DNA of 64,000 nt from NCBI GenBank assembly GCA_943736015.1, contig OX031065.1:26860427-26924426 (forward strand), in the 5' to 3' direction. The position numbers were made by a program, and so were the translations under genes. The DNA comes from Tridacna crocea (lineage: Eukaryota > Mollusca > Bivalvia > Cardiida > Cardiidae). The notes below the pieces were generated by a model, which did no database searches, was not told where the DNA came from, and saw only the letters and a list, made by a program, of their open reading frames with translations. Shown piece by piece: positions 53,427-63,242 of the stretch. Positions within the stretch are counted from its first letter, which is position 1, and each line of letters starts with the position of its first letter.

Positions 53427-53649
53427 CTCATTTCGAAACAACAAAATTTAGGACTGATCCAAATTGAAAGCATTTGCAGACAACAAAATAAAAACTGAAC
53501 ATTTGAAACTCTTGTTGTGAATGGTTAGAAAGCATTGTGGTAAAAGGAGAAAATGCTGGTAACCAGCATTTTCTCCTTTTCCCACAATGTTTTCTAAAGG
53601 TTTCTTTCTCAGGGTGGTCAAAAGTAGGGATTGTGTGGTAATGGATTAA
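53423..53649 (-). mobile_element. H229 subfamily A, end of chain
   Basis: Perfect core with plus-type centre GGTAACC; end GTGTGGTAATGGATTAA. Confidence 0.92.
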
Positions 53650-53827
53650 TCCATTTTCATATCAGTTGGAACTTCTAAATTCAGACCTTCAGTTACTCCT
53701 GGTGACAGCTTTGAAGTGAAGCAATAGTTTCGTTTTCTACATTATACACATTGAAAGCATTTTCCTTTCTGTCAAATATTTTCCTTTGTGGTATTTTTAC
53801 TCATTTGTTATAATGTTGCAATGGATG

Positions 53828-53877
53828 CAATCCTGTAGTCTTGCCCAGATTCAAAGTATTTGCAGACAACAAATTAA
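53828..53877 (-). mobile_element. H229 host copy, left piece
   Basis: TTGCCCAGATTCAAAGTATTTGC to ACAACAAATTAA. Confidence 0.65.
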
Positions 53878-54061
53878 CCCATTACCACACAATCCCTACT
53901 TTTGATGACCCTGATAAAGAAGCCAGCATTTCTTCCTTTTCCCACTATGTTTTCTACCCTGTACAAGACAAATTTTAAACTTTCAGTCACCTTTAGTTTG
54001 TCGTCTGCAAATGCTTTTAATTTGGAGGAGTCTAAAATTTTGTTGTTTGGCAAAGAGTTAG
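53874..54061 (+). mobile_element. H229 subfamily A, left arm deleted, inside another copy
   Basis: AAAGAAGCCAGCATTTCTTCC shows loss of the left arm; right part complete, ending TTAG. Confidence 0.9.
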
Positions 54062-54185
54062 ATTGTGGGAATTTTTTTTTTGAAAACGTAGAAATCTATG
54101 TAGAAAATGTGGGATGTCAGTATTTTCTCCTTTTCCCACAATGTTTTTGAAAGCTCTTTTCTCTGAGGTGTGATAAAGGGTGAAG
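54062..54185 (-). mobile_element. H229 host copy, right piece
   Basis: GTAGAAAATGTGGGATGTCAG to GTGTGATAAAGGGTGAA. Confidence 0.7.
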
Positions 54186-54264
54186 AATCTGAGATATGTA
54201 CAGTTAGACAGATTGATTGCATTTCACCCTTAGAGGGCCTTTTGCCACCAAAGTTGCCTTTATG

Positions 54265-54345
54265 TTTGGTGTAGATCAAGATAAGACAGCACAAAATGTG
54301 CAGTCTGATTTTCTATCTATACTGTCACTCTGGACTGAGACCTTG
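54265..54345. mobile_element. Foldback family 2 copy
   Basis: GATCAAGATAAGACAGCACA and TGTGCAGTCTGATTTTC. Confidence 0.78.
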
Positions 54346-54469
54346 TGAACAATAGCAATCTTGTCATTTTATTAGGATCATATTTCTAGTATGGAATTGA
54401 CAGTTGGGTTTATTGGGTGCTCTGAAACTGGCTCCCAGGCAGCTGAGCACGACTCGAGGACCTTTTGCA

Positions 54470-54545
54470 GACATTGTAGGTTAGGATCAAAATGCACCTT
54501 CTCTGCAGTCAGATCTTGAACCCACACTGTCCCATTAGAAGGTAG
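54470..54545. mobile_element. Foldback family 2 copy, decayed
   Basis: GGTTAGGATCAAAATGCACC and TGCAGTCAGATCTTGAACC, 150 bp from the previous copy. Confidence 0.65.
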
Positions 54546-54646
54546 AAAAAAAATTTCCCCCCAGAAAATATCTTTTGACATAGCAAAATTTGTGTTTTTA
54601 TGATCAGTTTGATAAGTTTTGTTTCATTTGTTTAGTAGGTGAAGAG

Positions 54647-54850
54647 TTAAATCTGTACCAAACGACAATTTTAGCCCTGTCCAAATTGAAAGCATTTGCA
54701 ATTTTCAATGTGGCTCAAATGTTGCAATTGTTTTTTAATAGAGAGGAAAACATTGTGGAAAAAGGAGAATTTTCTCCTTTTGCCACAATGTTTTCAAAAG
54801 ACTTCTTTTCAAGGGTCGTCAAAAGTCATCATTGTTTGGGAAAGGGTTAA
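54647..54850 (-). mobile_element. H229 subfamily E, hairpin tip removed
   Basis: GGAGAATTTTCTCC: the ATGCTGGTTACCAGCAT tip is gone symmetrically. End GTTTGGGAAAGGGTTAA. Confidence 0.92.
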
Positions 54851-55070
54851 CCAAATGACAAAACTTTACACTTGTCCAAATTGAAAGCATTTGCAGACTG
54901 AACAAAATAAAATTGACTCAGAAATTGAAATTTGACTTTAGAAGAATAGAAAACATTGTGGAAAAAGAAGAAAATGCTGGTTACCCGCATTTTCTCCTTT
55001 TCCTACAATGTTTTTAGGCGGATTCTTCCTCTGGGTCGTACAACCCAGGGATTGTTTGATGAAGGGTTAA
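54847..55070 (-). mobile_element. H229 subfamily A/B, joined on shared TTAA
   Basis: The left terminal repeat is shortened to TTAACCAAATGAC. Confidence 0.9.
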
Positions 55071-55310
55071 TATACATGTAAGGATTTTCATCCCTACAGG
55101 AGTTTGAAAGATAATATTAATTTATTCAGTTTTGAATTTCATATCGGTTTTTCTTATCTTTAATGAGTACAGCTGTAGCTTCCAGTTTAATGGAATTATC
55201 ATTTAACATTTCAAGATACGCCTGCCATTTTTTTTCCTCCCTGCATTTTGTAGATAAAACCTTTCTTATGTAATAGTTGATTAGCTTTATAGCCTTCCTT
55301 ATAAAATTCA
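55071..55310. other. Unassigned intron
   Basis: The reverse strand reads an 85-codon Lys/Asn-rich ORF (55126-55383) that runs into an H229; not protein-like enough to call. Confidence 0.45.
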
Positions 55311-55515
55311 TTAACTGTTTACCAAACTGTCTAATGTTTGAAAGACCTTCACAAAGAAGGCTTTTTAAAATATTCGGTGTCAAGAGAAAATGATGGTAAC
55401 CGGCATTTTGTCCCTTTTTCCCATGATGTTTTCGATCATTTCAAAGACCAGAGTTTCATTTTAGAGATACTTCATTTTTCGCCTGCAAATTATTCTAGTT
55501 TGGACAAGTCTATTT
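55311..55515 (+). mobile_element. H229, diverged
   Basis: TTAACTGTTTACCAAACTG, centre GGTAACCGGC, TTGGACAAGTC; right tip lost. Confidence 0.75.
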
Positions 55516-55779
55516 CACCGAAGAAATATGTCTATGGTATTTCTTTCGGATGGTTAGTGGTGTTTTCTGCATTATTCCCACTGTAATTCTGTTATTATAG
55601 GACAGCCTCAGCCCGTAAAAACAGTACTAGAAGTATTAGTTTTGAAAGTTTTTTTCACTTCCTGCTTTGCCTGTGGTAGATTACATGTATCTCACTCGAA
55701 ATTGAAAAATACAGACAAAACATTGTTCTAAATTCTATGCCATCTGATGTTGATCTATAGGCCCTAGTCTGCGGAAGCT

Positions 55780-56008
55780 TTAACTCTTTACTACACAATC
55801 CCGACTTTTAACGACCCAAAGAAAGGAACCTTTTGAAAACATTGTGGGAAAAGGAGAAAATGCTGGTAACCAGCATTTTCTCCTTTTCCCACAATGTTTT
55901 CTACCCTTCAAAAAACAAATTTCAATTTTTCAGTCACATTTTATTTGTCGTCAGCAAATGCTTTCAATTTGGACTAGTCAAAAATTTTCTGGTGTGGTAA
56001 AGAGTTAG
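55780..56008 (+). mobile_element. H229 subfamily A, full length (229 bp)
   Basis: Perfect hairpin; closing TTAG. Confidence 0.93.
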
Positions 56009-56034
56009 TTTGGTATCCTTGACATTTTATACAT

Positions 56035-56200
56035 ATCCCTTTACCACACAGTCCCCAGTTTTAAATTACCATTAGGAAGAAAACTTGTGAAAGTGTGGTG
56101 GTGAAGAAGGAGAAAATACTGGCAACCAGTACATATTGTTCTTTTCCCACAGTGTTTTCAAAAGCCTGTTATCTTTGAGATAGTTAAAAAATGTTTCCAA
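56035..56200. mobile_element. H229 foldback-like copy, diverged
   Basis: CCCTTTACCACACAGTCCCC left, then after the hairpin TTTTCAAAAGCCTGTTATC, an inverted left flank. Confidence 0.6.
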
Positions 56201-56252
56201 AAGCATACTTTCTCATAGTGTCATTCAAGTTCAAGATTTTTAGGTAAAATTG

Positions 56253-56483
56253 TTTACCCTTTACCACACAATAAAAATTAGATGTCATAAAATTGAAAGC
56301 ATTTGCAGATAAGAATTCAATAAGCATGGTTTAAGATACGAAATTTGTTGATAACTTGGTAGAAAACTGCATGGCAATAGAAGAAAATGCTGGTTACCTG
56401 CATTTTCTCTTTTTCCCTCAACGTTTTCAAAAGGTTTCTTCCTCAGGGTCATGGAAACTGAAACTTTTTGGTCGAAGGGTTAA
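56253..56483 (-). mobile_element. H229 subfamily E
   Basis: CTTTACCACACAATAAAAATTAG, ACTTGGTAGAAAACTGCATGG; centre GGTTACC. Confidence 0.85.
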
Positions 56484-56999
56484 AGGTTGTTTCAGCACCT
56501 TTTGAGCAGCCAACTCACAGAAATGCCATTACTTCACCTCTCCATCTATGAAATTCTTTGAATCTTTTTAAAAAGATAATTCGCCTTTTTTTTTTCACAA
56601 ATATTTTTATAATTAATTGGCATTCGAATTCATAATTACATATGTAAGCAATCAAGAAGGAAAATCAAAATAAGCTATTGGTTTTAGATTTGAATCTTGA
56701 TTGCCTGAATTTCCAGAAATTCTTAAGGAAAAAATGAATATTTTATCTGTGAAATAGTCATTTTGGATGTTGATTTTAAAGAACTTTGAAAAAAAAAATT
56801 ATGATGGCGTAATAAAAAGAAAATAAACATATCAGGTCTCATATAATAACCATACGTAATTGCCCCCTTTTCCTCTATTAATTGATTTTTGCAGAGGGAA
56901 GATAATTATTTCTTGGCACTTGTCCACAACCAAGATAGGTCTAGAGCACAAAATTAGCTGGCAAAAAAGCAACTTGTTTATGCTAACATTATTAACTCT
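56484..56999. other. Repeat-free intron block, candidate regulatory region
   Basis: TATAATTAATTGGCATTCG, TTCATAATTACATATG and TCTATTAATTGATTTTTGC are clustered homeodomain-type motifs in 0.5 kb with no H229, in the most H229-dense part of the window. Confidence 0.45.
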
Positions 57000-57130
57000 T
57001 CACTTGCTGAGGTTAATATCAGGTGCTTGTTGCAGATAGTGTATATCAAAGATCAGACTGCACAGAATGTGCAGTCTGATCTTTGATCTACACTGTCCGA
57101 TAATATGAAAAATATTGGTAGAAGGGGTTC
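57000..57130. mobile_element. Foldback family 2 copy
   Basis: AAAGATCAGACTGCACA / TGTGCAGTCTGATCTTT with AGTGTATATC / GATCTACACT outside; starts TTAACTCTTCAC. Confidence 0.87.
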
Positions 57131-57374
57131 TTGGATTTGCAATTATTTTTGTCTTGTGCATAGTTTGTTCATGTCGTTTTTGTTTGTACGAAAGACTGAA
57201 GGATTAATGAAGAGGAATGAAGGAAGTTGGGATATAGGAACTGTTGTGTAATCTCTTTCATTGTGGTTTCTGGGACTTATTTTATGGTTGTTTGAGTTTT
57301 GTATTATGAAAATTAATAAATGGAGACTGTGTAAGTGAAATTTGTGGTAATACTAGTTAGAGGTTTTGATTTAC

Positions 57375-57594
57375 TTACTCTTTAACAAACAACAAAATTT
57401 TAGACTTGACCAGATTGAAAGCATTTGCAGACGAGAAAATAAAGGTGACTCAAAAATTAAAACTTGACTGTAGAAGACCGTGTGGGAAAAGGAAAAAATG
57501 ATGGTTACCAGCATTTTCTCCTTTTCACACAATGTTTTCAAAAGGCTTCTTCTTCTGGATCATAAAAACTAGTGATTGTTTGGTAAAGGGATAA
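57375..57594 (-). mobile_element. H229 subfamily B
   Basis: GACTTGACCAGATTGAAAGC; AACTAGTGATTGTTTGGTAAAGGG. Confidence 0.9.
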
Positions 57595-57729
57595 CAAATA
57601 CATAGTTTGAAAAACGGAACAGTCACAGTCCACAGCCATAAATTTTAGTTGAAGTGGATATTCTAATAAGTTTTAATGTTTTCTTATGTAAAACCAATTA
57701 TTGAGGCAGGCTGTTTCTAAAAAAATGTT

Positions 57730-57932
57730 TTAACTGTTATCCAAATGACAAAATTTTAGACTGGTTCAAATTGAAAGTACTTGCAGACAACAAGTTAAAC
57801 ATAACTCAGAAATTGAAATTTGTTTCCAACAGGATAGAAATACATAGTGAGAAAAGGAGAAAATCCTGGTTACAAGCATTTTCTCCTTTTCCCTTTAAGG
57901 TTTTCAAAACACCTCAATCTCAGGGTCATTAA
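57730..57932 (-). mobile_element. H229 host copy, left piece, entered at an internal TTAA
   Basis: TTAACTGTTATCCAAATGAC to TCTCAGGGTCATTAA; the final 25 bases lie at 58159-58183. Confidence 0.92.
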
Positions 57933-58158
57933 CCCTTTACCATACGACAAGATTTTTGCCCCTTACAAATTGCAAGCATTTGCAGACGACAATTTCAATA
58001 TGGCTCCAACGGTGCAACTGTTTAGTGATCCGGTAGAAAACATTGTGGAAAAAGGAGAAAATGCTGGTTAGCAGCATTTTCTCCTTTTCCCCACAATGTT
58101 TTCAAAAGGCTTCTTTCCAAGGGTCGTCAAAAGTCGTCATTGTGTGGTAAAGGGTTAA
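57929..58158 (-). mobile_element. H229 subfamily E, inserted copy
   Basis: GACAATTTCAATATGGCTCC; centre GGTTAGC; GTCGTCATTGTGTGGTAAAGGGTTAA end. Best preserved minus E copy. Confidence 0.93.
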
Positions 58159-58183
58159 AATCAGGGATTTGGTAATGGGTTAA
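58159..58183 (-). mobile_element. H229 host copy, right tip
   Basis: ATCAGGGATTTGGTAATGGGTTAA completes the copy broken at 57932. Confidence 0.85.
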
Positions 58184-58330
58184 GTGATAGATGGGATGGA
58201 AAAAGGCCTTATGGAAATAATGGAAAGGTATCTTTGCAGAATTTGAAATAAAATAATACCATAGAAATAAAGCTAATTTAATCTTGTAACAAACACTAAC
58301 ATTTTGCAATGACTCTGTGAAAGATGGAAT

Positions 58331-58413
58331 TGAACCCATTACCACACAATCCCTACTTTTGATGCCCCTGAGAAAGAAGCCTTGAAAGTTGTCATTGTGT
58401 GGTAAAGAGTTAA
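58331..58413. mobile_element. H229 mini-foldback, 83 bp
   Basis: An A left end (AATCCCTACTTTTGATGCCC...AAGAAGCC) meets an inverted E left end (TTGTCATTGTGTGGTAAAG) with the hairpin gone. Confidence 0.88.
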
Positions 58414-58638
58414 CCCATTACCACACAATCCCTACTTTTGACGACCCTGAGAAAGAAGCCTTTAGAAAACATTGTGGGAAAAGGAGAAAATGCTGGTAAC
58501 CAGCATTTTCTCCTTTCCCCACAATGTTTTCTACCCTTCACAAAACAAATTCCAAATTTTCAGTCACTTTCCTTTTGTCGTCTGCAAATGCTTTCAATTT
58601 GGATAAGTCTAAAGTAGTGTTGTTTGGTAAAGAGTTGA
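58410..58638 (+). mobile_element. H229 subfamily A, full length (229 bp)
   Basis: Closing site TTGA; near perfect hairpin. Confidence 0.93.
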
Positions 58639-58729
58639 AAAGAATATTGCTCTTTTGGTAATGCTTTCAAATACAAACCATATAATTTAGCCATAATTAT
58701 GTTTTCCTCTGATAAATTATGCTCTCAAA

Positions 58730-58949
58730 TTAACTCTTTACCAAGCGACAAATTGTTGGACCAGTCCAAATTGACAGCATATCCAGATGACAAAATAAAT
58801 CTGAATCAAAAATTGAATTTTGATTTTGGAAGGGTAGAAAACATGGTGGGTAAAGGAGAAAATTCTGGGTACCAGCATTTTCTCCTTTTCCCTCAATGTT
58901 TTTCGAAAGGCTTCTCTCCCAGGGTCAGGATTGTGTGGTAATGAGTTAA
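58730..58949 (-). mobile_element. H229 subfamily A
   Basis: AGTCCAAATTGACAGC; centre GGGTACC; right part shortened at GGGTCAGGATTG. Confidence 0.9.
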
Positions 58950-59159
58950 GCAAGTCTATAATTTGTTGTTTAGTAAGAAAAAAACAAAACAAAATTTTTG
59001 ATATTTTTCTTTTACCAATTTTTTTTATGCTTTTTGCATGCAGTGTAGGTTAAGATCAGACTAGAAAGAGTGGTTAGTATGCATATTCTAGATTCATACT
59101 TATAATTCCATTATGACATTGACCTAGAATGCCAACAACATAAGCCCTTGGGGTTAAAA

Positions 59160-59340
59160 CCAATCAAAACTGTAAGATTTTTTAAAACAATGTGGGAAGA
59201 ATAAATGCTGGTATTTTGTCCTTTTCCCAAAATGTTTCCCATCCTATTACAGACAACAGCATGATTTGAGTAGTATTCAAGTAGTCTTATTGGAAATGTG
59301 TTTATTTTTGACAAGTCTGAAATTTTTGTTGTGCAGTTAG
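59160..59340 (+). mobile_element. H229, old
   Basis: AACAATGTGGGAAG, CCAAAATGTTTCCCATCC, TTGACAAGTCTGAAATTTTTG. Confidence 0.6.
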
Positions 59341-59414
59341 GAGAAGCTCCTTTGCAATGCTGATCGAGATACTGTTTTGTTCCAACTACATGGTGGTAAA
59401 AAGCCTTTAAATAC

Positions 59415-59631
59415 TTAACCCTTTCCCAAACGACAAATTTTGGACTCTTCCAAACTGAAAAAGTTTGCAGATGACAATTTTAGATTTTGAGAAAATGGCA
59501 GAAAGTTCTCAAAACACTGTGGGAAAAGGAGAAATTGCTCGTTATGAGCAATTTCTCCTTTTCCCACAGTGTTTTCAAAAGACTTTTACTGCAGACACAT
59601 AAAAACCAGGGCTTGTTTGGGAAAGGGTTAA
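59415..59631 (-). mobile_element. H229 subfamily D, near full length
   Basis: Perfect stem with core GAGAAATTGCTCGTTATGAGC; a short deletion precedes the left arm (TTCTCAAAACAC). Confidence 0.93.
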
Positions 59632-59776
59632 ACGCTGGGAATCAGCACTTTGTTTCTTTTTCTCAATTTTGATAGACTCTCACTCTGTGAAAATTAAACG
59701 CAATGAGCCACATTTAACATGCTCAAAGTGTCTTGGCTTGGACATAGACACAATTTTGTTGTTGCGATAGGGTTAA
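59628..59776 (+). mobile_element. H229 right part, diverged
   Basis: GCTGGGAATCAGC, CAATGAGCCACATTTAAC and GCGATAGGGTTAA. Confidence 0.6.
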
Positions 59777-60039
59777 GTGGTAAAAAATTAAATTAACAGG
59801 CTAAGCACAGCTGATCCAGGGCGCCCAATAAGTGGAACAGAAATAATTAATTTATACTTGATTACAACCAGTCAAGCAATTAGCATTGTTTAAGAGTAGC
59901 CATGTTGGATGTCTGGTCGCCTGGTTTTTAGCTGGTTCCTACTCTCTCATGTTCGAAAATGTTTACGTTAGGGTTGTGAAAGTGTTTACAGGTGATTGAA
60001 AGATATGACTGGGGTATTTCTTTTGAAGTGTTTGATGGT

Positions 60040-60200
60040 TTAACCTTTTACCAAACAATCCCTGGTATTTTAATGACCCTTTGGAAAGGAGCCTTTTGAA
60101 AACATTGTGGGAAAAGGAGTAATTTTTTTCCCATAATGTTTTCTACCCTAACAACACAAAAGTTCACCATTGGAGGCACATTGAAATTCTGGTTCATTAA
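60040..60200 (+). mobile_element. H229 host copy (B left, E right), left piece
   Basis: AAACAATCCCTGGTATTTTAATG; hairpin tip lost; GGCACATTGAAATTCTGG ends at TTAA where two further copies sit. Confidence 0.88.
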
Positions 60201-60425
60201 CTCATTACCATAAGACAAAATTTTAGGTTTGTCCGAATCGAAAGCATTTGCAGACGACAAAATAAAAGTGACTGAAAATTTTTAATTTGATTTAGAAGGG
60301 TAGAAAACATTGTGGGAAAAGGCGAAAATGCTGGTAAACCAGCATTTTCTCCTTTTCCCACAATGTTTTCTAAAGGCTTCTTTCTTAGGGTCGTCAAAAG
60401 TAGGAATTGTGTGGTATTGGGTTAA
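60197..60425 (-). mobile_element. H229 subfamily A, inserted copy
   Basis: 229 bp with an extra base at the centre (GGTAAACC). Confidence 0.92.
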
Positions 60426-60658
60426 CTCTTTACCACACAATGACAACTTTTAAGGCTTCTGAGGCAGAAGCATTTTAAAAATATATAAAAATATATTGGG
60501 AAAAAGGAGAAAATGCTGGTAAGCAGCATTCTTCTTTTCCTACAAAGTTTTCTACCCTATCAAAGAAAAATTTGTCATTATAGCCACTATGAAATTGTTG
60601 TCTGCAAATGCTTTTAATTTGGATAGGTCTAAACTTTTGCTGTGTGGTAAAGGGTTAA
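60422..60658 (+). mobile_element. H229 subfamily E, second inserted copy
   Basis: ACAATGACAACTTTTAAGG left; AATATATAAAAATATATTGGG is a local expansion of the left arm; GCTGTGTGGTAAAGGGTTAA. Confidence 0.9.
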
Positions 60659-60703
60659 TGATCTTAATTTGGACAGAGCTAATACTTTTTTCATAAGTAA
60701 TTT
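60659..60703 (+). mobile_element. H229 host copy, right piece
   Basis: TGATCTTAATTTGGACAGAGC continues the copy broken at 60200. Confidence 0.78.
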
Positions 60704-60707
60704 GGGT

Positions 60708-60921
60708 TTACCTGTAACCAAAGAAAGTTTTGGTCTAGACCAAATTGAAAGGATTTGTAGAAGAAAAAATAAATGTGAATCCTATGCTGAAATTTGTTTT
60801 CATATAGAATGAAAATAATGTTGGAATAGGAGAAAATGTAAGTTACTGGCATTTTCTTCTTTTTGCAATGTTTTCCATAGCCTTCTCTTTCAAGATCAAT
60901 CTTGGGATTGTATGGTAAATT
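60708..60921 (-). mobile_element. H229, diverged
   Basis: GGTCTAGACCAAATTGAAAGG, AATAGGAGAAAATGTAAGTTACTGG, GGGATTGTATGGTAAA. Confidence 0.75.
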
Positions 60922-61760
60922 CCAAAACTCTAGAAAATCTGTCAGACTGCTTGTTTTAATGATATCTCAAGACTGTTTGTTTTAATGATATCTCAAAAGA
61001 GATTGAAAATGGGTCATGTCCAGGCAAAACTAGGTCACTGGGTCAAATCTTAGAAAAACTTTTGTCTATGCTGCAGAAGCCACATTTACAGTCCAAAACT
61101 CTTGAAAATTGGTCACACTCTTTCTGAATGATACTTCAGACAAGTTTGAAAATGGGTCATGGGAGGTAAGAAACTAGGTCACTAGGTCAATCTCAGGAAA
61201 AGTTTGTGTATGCTCAAGAAGCCACATTTTCAGTCCAAATTTCTTGAAAGTGGGTCAAACTGTTGTTCTTAATAATATCTTGGACTAGTTTAAAAATGGG
61301 TCATGTCGGGTCAAAATGAGGTCACTTGGTCAAATCTTAGAAAATTCTTGTGTACACTCCAAAGGCCACATTTTCAGTCCAGAACACTGGAAAGTTGGTC
61401 AAAATGTGATATCTTGGACTATTTCAAAAATGGGTTATGCTGGATCAAAAACTAGGTCGCTCTGTCAAATCTTAGAAAAACCTTGTCTACATTCTAGAGG
61501 CCACATTTTCCGTCTAATACTTATGAAAGCTAGAATCTTTTTCTCTACGATATCTCGTATGAGTTCAAAAAAGGGTCATATGTGATCAAAAAGTAGGTCA
61601 CTAGGTCATATCTTAGAAAACCTTGTGAACATGCAAGAGGCCAAAATTTCAGTCAAAATATGATGAAAGCTAGTAGATTGTTTGTCATGATAACTTGCAA
61701 GAGACTGAAAATGGGTCCTGTTTGTTCAAAAGATTTCCGAATATCATTGCCCTCTTGTTA
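60922..61760. repeat. Array of a 141-bp tandem repeat
   Basis: The phrase AAAATGGGTCAT or close variants recurs at about 61011, 61153, 61298, 61432, 61573 and 61713 (spacing 134-145). Each unit also has TAGGTCACTAGGTCAAATCTTAG and GCCACATTTTCAGTCC. The array ends ATTGCCCTCTTGTT against an H229 half. Probably the body of a mobile element; similar repeats are common in molluscs to my knowledge. Confidence 0.85.
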
Positions 61761-61857
61761 AGAATAGGAGAAAACACTGGTTACAAACAATATTTTCTTT
61801 TCCCACCATATTTTCAAAAGAGTCATTGAAGGTCAGGATTGTGTGATAAAGGGTTAA
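61761..61857 (-). mobile_element. H229 right half
   Basis: It starts in the left arm (AATAGGAGAAAACACTGG); the outer left part is missing beside the 141-bp array. Confidence 0.78.
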
Positions 61858-61880
61858 TCTGTGATCAGTTCATTAAAGAG

Positions 61881-62110
61881 TTAACTCTGTACCACACAAT
61901 TCCGACTTCTAATAACCCTGAGAAAGAAAGCCTTTGAAAACATTGTAGGAAAAGGAGAAAATGCTGGTAACCAGCATTTTCTCCTTTTCCAACAATGTTT
62001 TCTACCCTTTCCAAATCAAAATTCAAGTTTTGATACACATTTATTTTGTTGTCTGCAAATGCTTTCAATTTGGACTAGTCCAAATTTTTTAATTTTGGTA
62101 AAGAGTTTAA
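61881..62110 (+). mobile_element. H229 subfamily A, full length
   Basis: CTCTGTACCACACAATTCCG; the arms match over the core; end GGTAAAGAGTTTAA. Confidence 0.92.
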
Positions 62111-62623
62111 AAAAGCTTTTATCATCTTGATGGTAAACAGAAGTGTAACATAATGCATGAAATAAACTTGATCAAGGTTAATTTTTCATACTTTGGAAAT
62201 GTTGCTACATAAAAGTTTAATGTGATAAGACGATTATGATTCAGGGAAAATTTCTGATACTTTCAAAGTGCTATTTGTGAAAGGGTTTGAGTTGAAAGGC
62301 AGATATAAAGGACTGAATGACAGATGGACAGACAGACACAGACAGAATGATGAGTTATCATCAATTAGAGATTGAAAATCATTGCTATATAACTTACACA
62401 TCCCATAAAATTGTAGTTTAACTTTATTTTGAACTTTATATTCTTCAAATAGGTTGTGAAATACTCCTGTCTGAAGATAATGGAACTTTCATCATTAAAA
62501 CACCTGCTTATCTATTAATTATATCATTAATTTGGTATTTTCCTTTGCTTGCCAAGCAACAGTGATATTGAACCCGTATTGCTTGTAGATACAGCAATTT
62601 ATATTGACTGAGATGGCGGCAAT
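62111..62623. other. Unassigned intron
   Basis: Only the GACA simple repeat recognised. Confidence 0.5.
62319..62346. repeat. GACA-type simple repeat
   Basis: GACAGATGGACAGACAGACAC within otherwise plain intron. Confidence 0.65.
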
Positions 62624-62857
62624 TTAACCAATTACCACACAATCCATAGTTTTGATGCCCCTGAGAAAGAAGCCTTTGGAAAACATTGTCGGAAATGGAG
62701 AAAATTCTGGTAATCAGCATTTCCTCCTTTTCCCCTTTTCCCACAATGTTTTCTGCTCTTCACAAAACTAATTTCAACTTTTCAGTCACTTATTTTGTTG
62801 TCTGCAAATGCTTTAAATTTGGACCGGTCTAAAATTTTGTCGTTTGGTAATGAGATG
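62624..62857 (+). mobile_element. H229 subfamily A, full length
   Basis: The right arm contains a short duplication (CCTTTTCCCCTTTTCCC). The last TTAA has decayed to ATGA. Confidence 0.9.
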
Positions 62858-62908
62858 AAACAATTGTTGTTTACAGTAAAATTCTCAATTTGTATATCTG
62901 AAGCTCTT

Positions 62909-62939
62909 TTAACCCTTTACTGCACAATTCCGACATTAA
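62909..62939 (+). mobile_element. H229 left tip, broken by next copy
   Basis: TTAACCCTTTACTGCACAATTCCGACATTAA. Confidence 0.75.
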
Positions 62940-63147
62940 CTCTTTACCAAACGACGAATGAAAGCATTAATTTTGCAGACAACAAAATAAACGCAATGTG
63001 AAAATTGAGATTTGTTTCCATCAGAGTAAAATACATTATAGGAAATGGAGAAAATGCTGGTAACCTGCATTTTCTCCTTTTCCCACAATGTTTTCAAAAG
63101 GCTTTCAAAAGGGTGGTGAAAACCAGGGATTGCACAGTAAAGGGATA
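62936..63147 (-). mobile_element. H229 subfamily A/B
   Basis: CTCTTTACCAAACGACG; AACCAGGGATTGCACAGTAAAGGG. Confidence 0.9.
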
Positions 63148-63214
63148 AATTGTCATCTGCAGATCTATACTTTCAATTTGGACAGGGGTAAAGTTTTGCC
63201 ATTTGGTGAAAAGG
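63148..63214 (+). mobile_element. H229 right-end fragment, subfamily E
   Basis: TTGTCATCTGCAGATC, GGACAGGGGTAAAG; possibly the far end of the copy starting at 62909. Confidence 0.7.
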
Positions 63215-63242
63215 TTTATGAAAACATTATTGTTTCTTCTTA

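Noticed and set aside
61316-61585. 89-codon ORF with a repeated RSLCQILE phrase
   Set aside because: It translates the 141-bp array.
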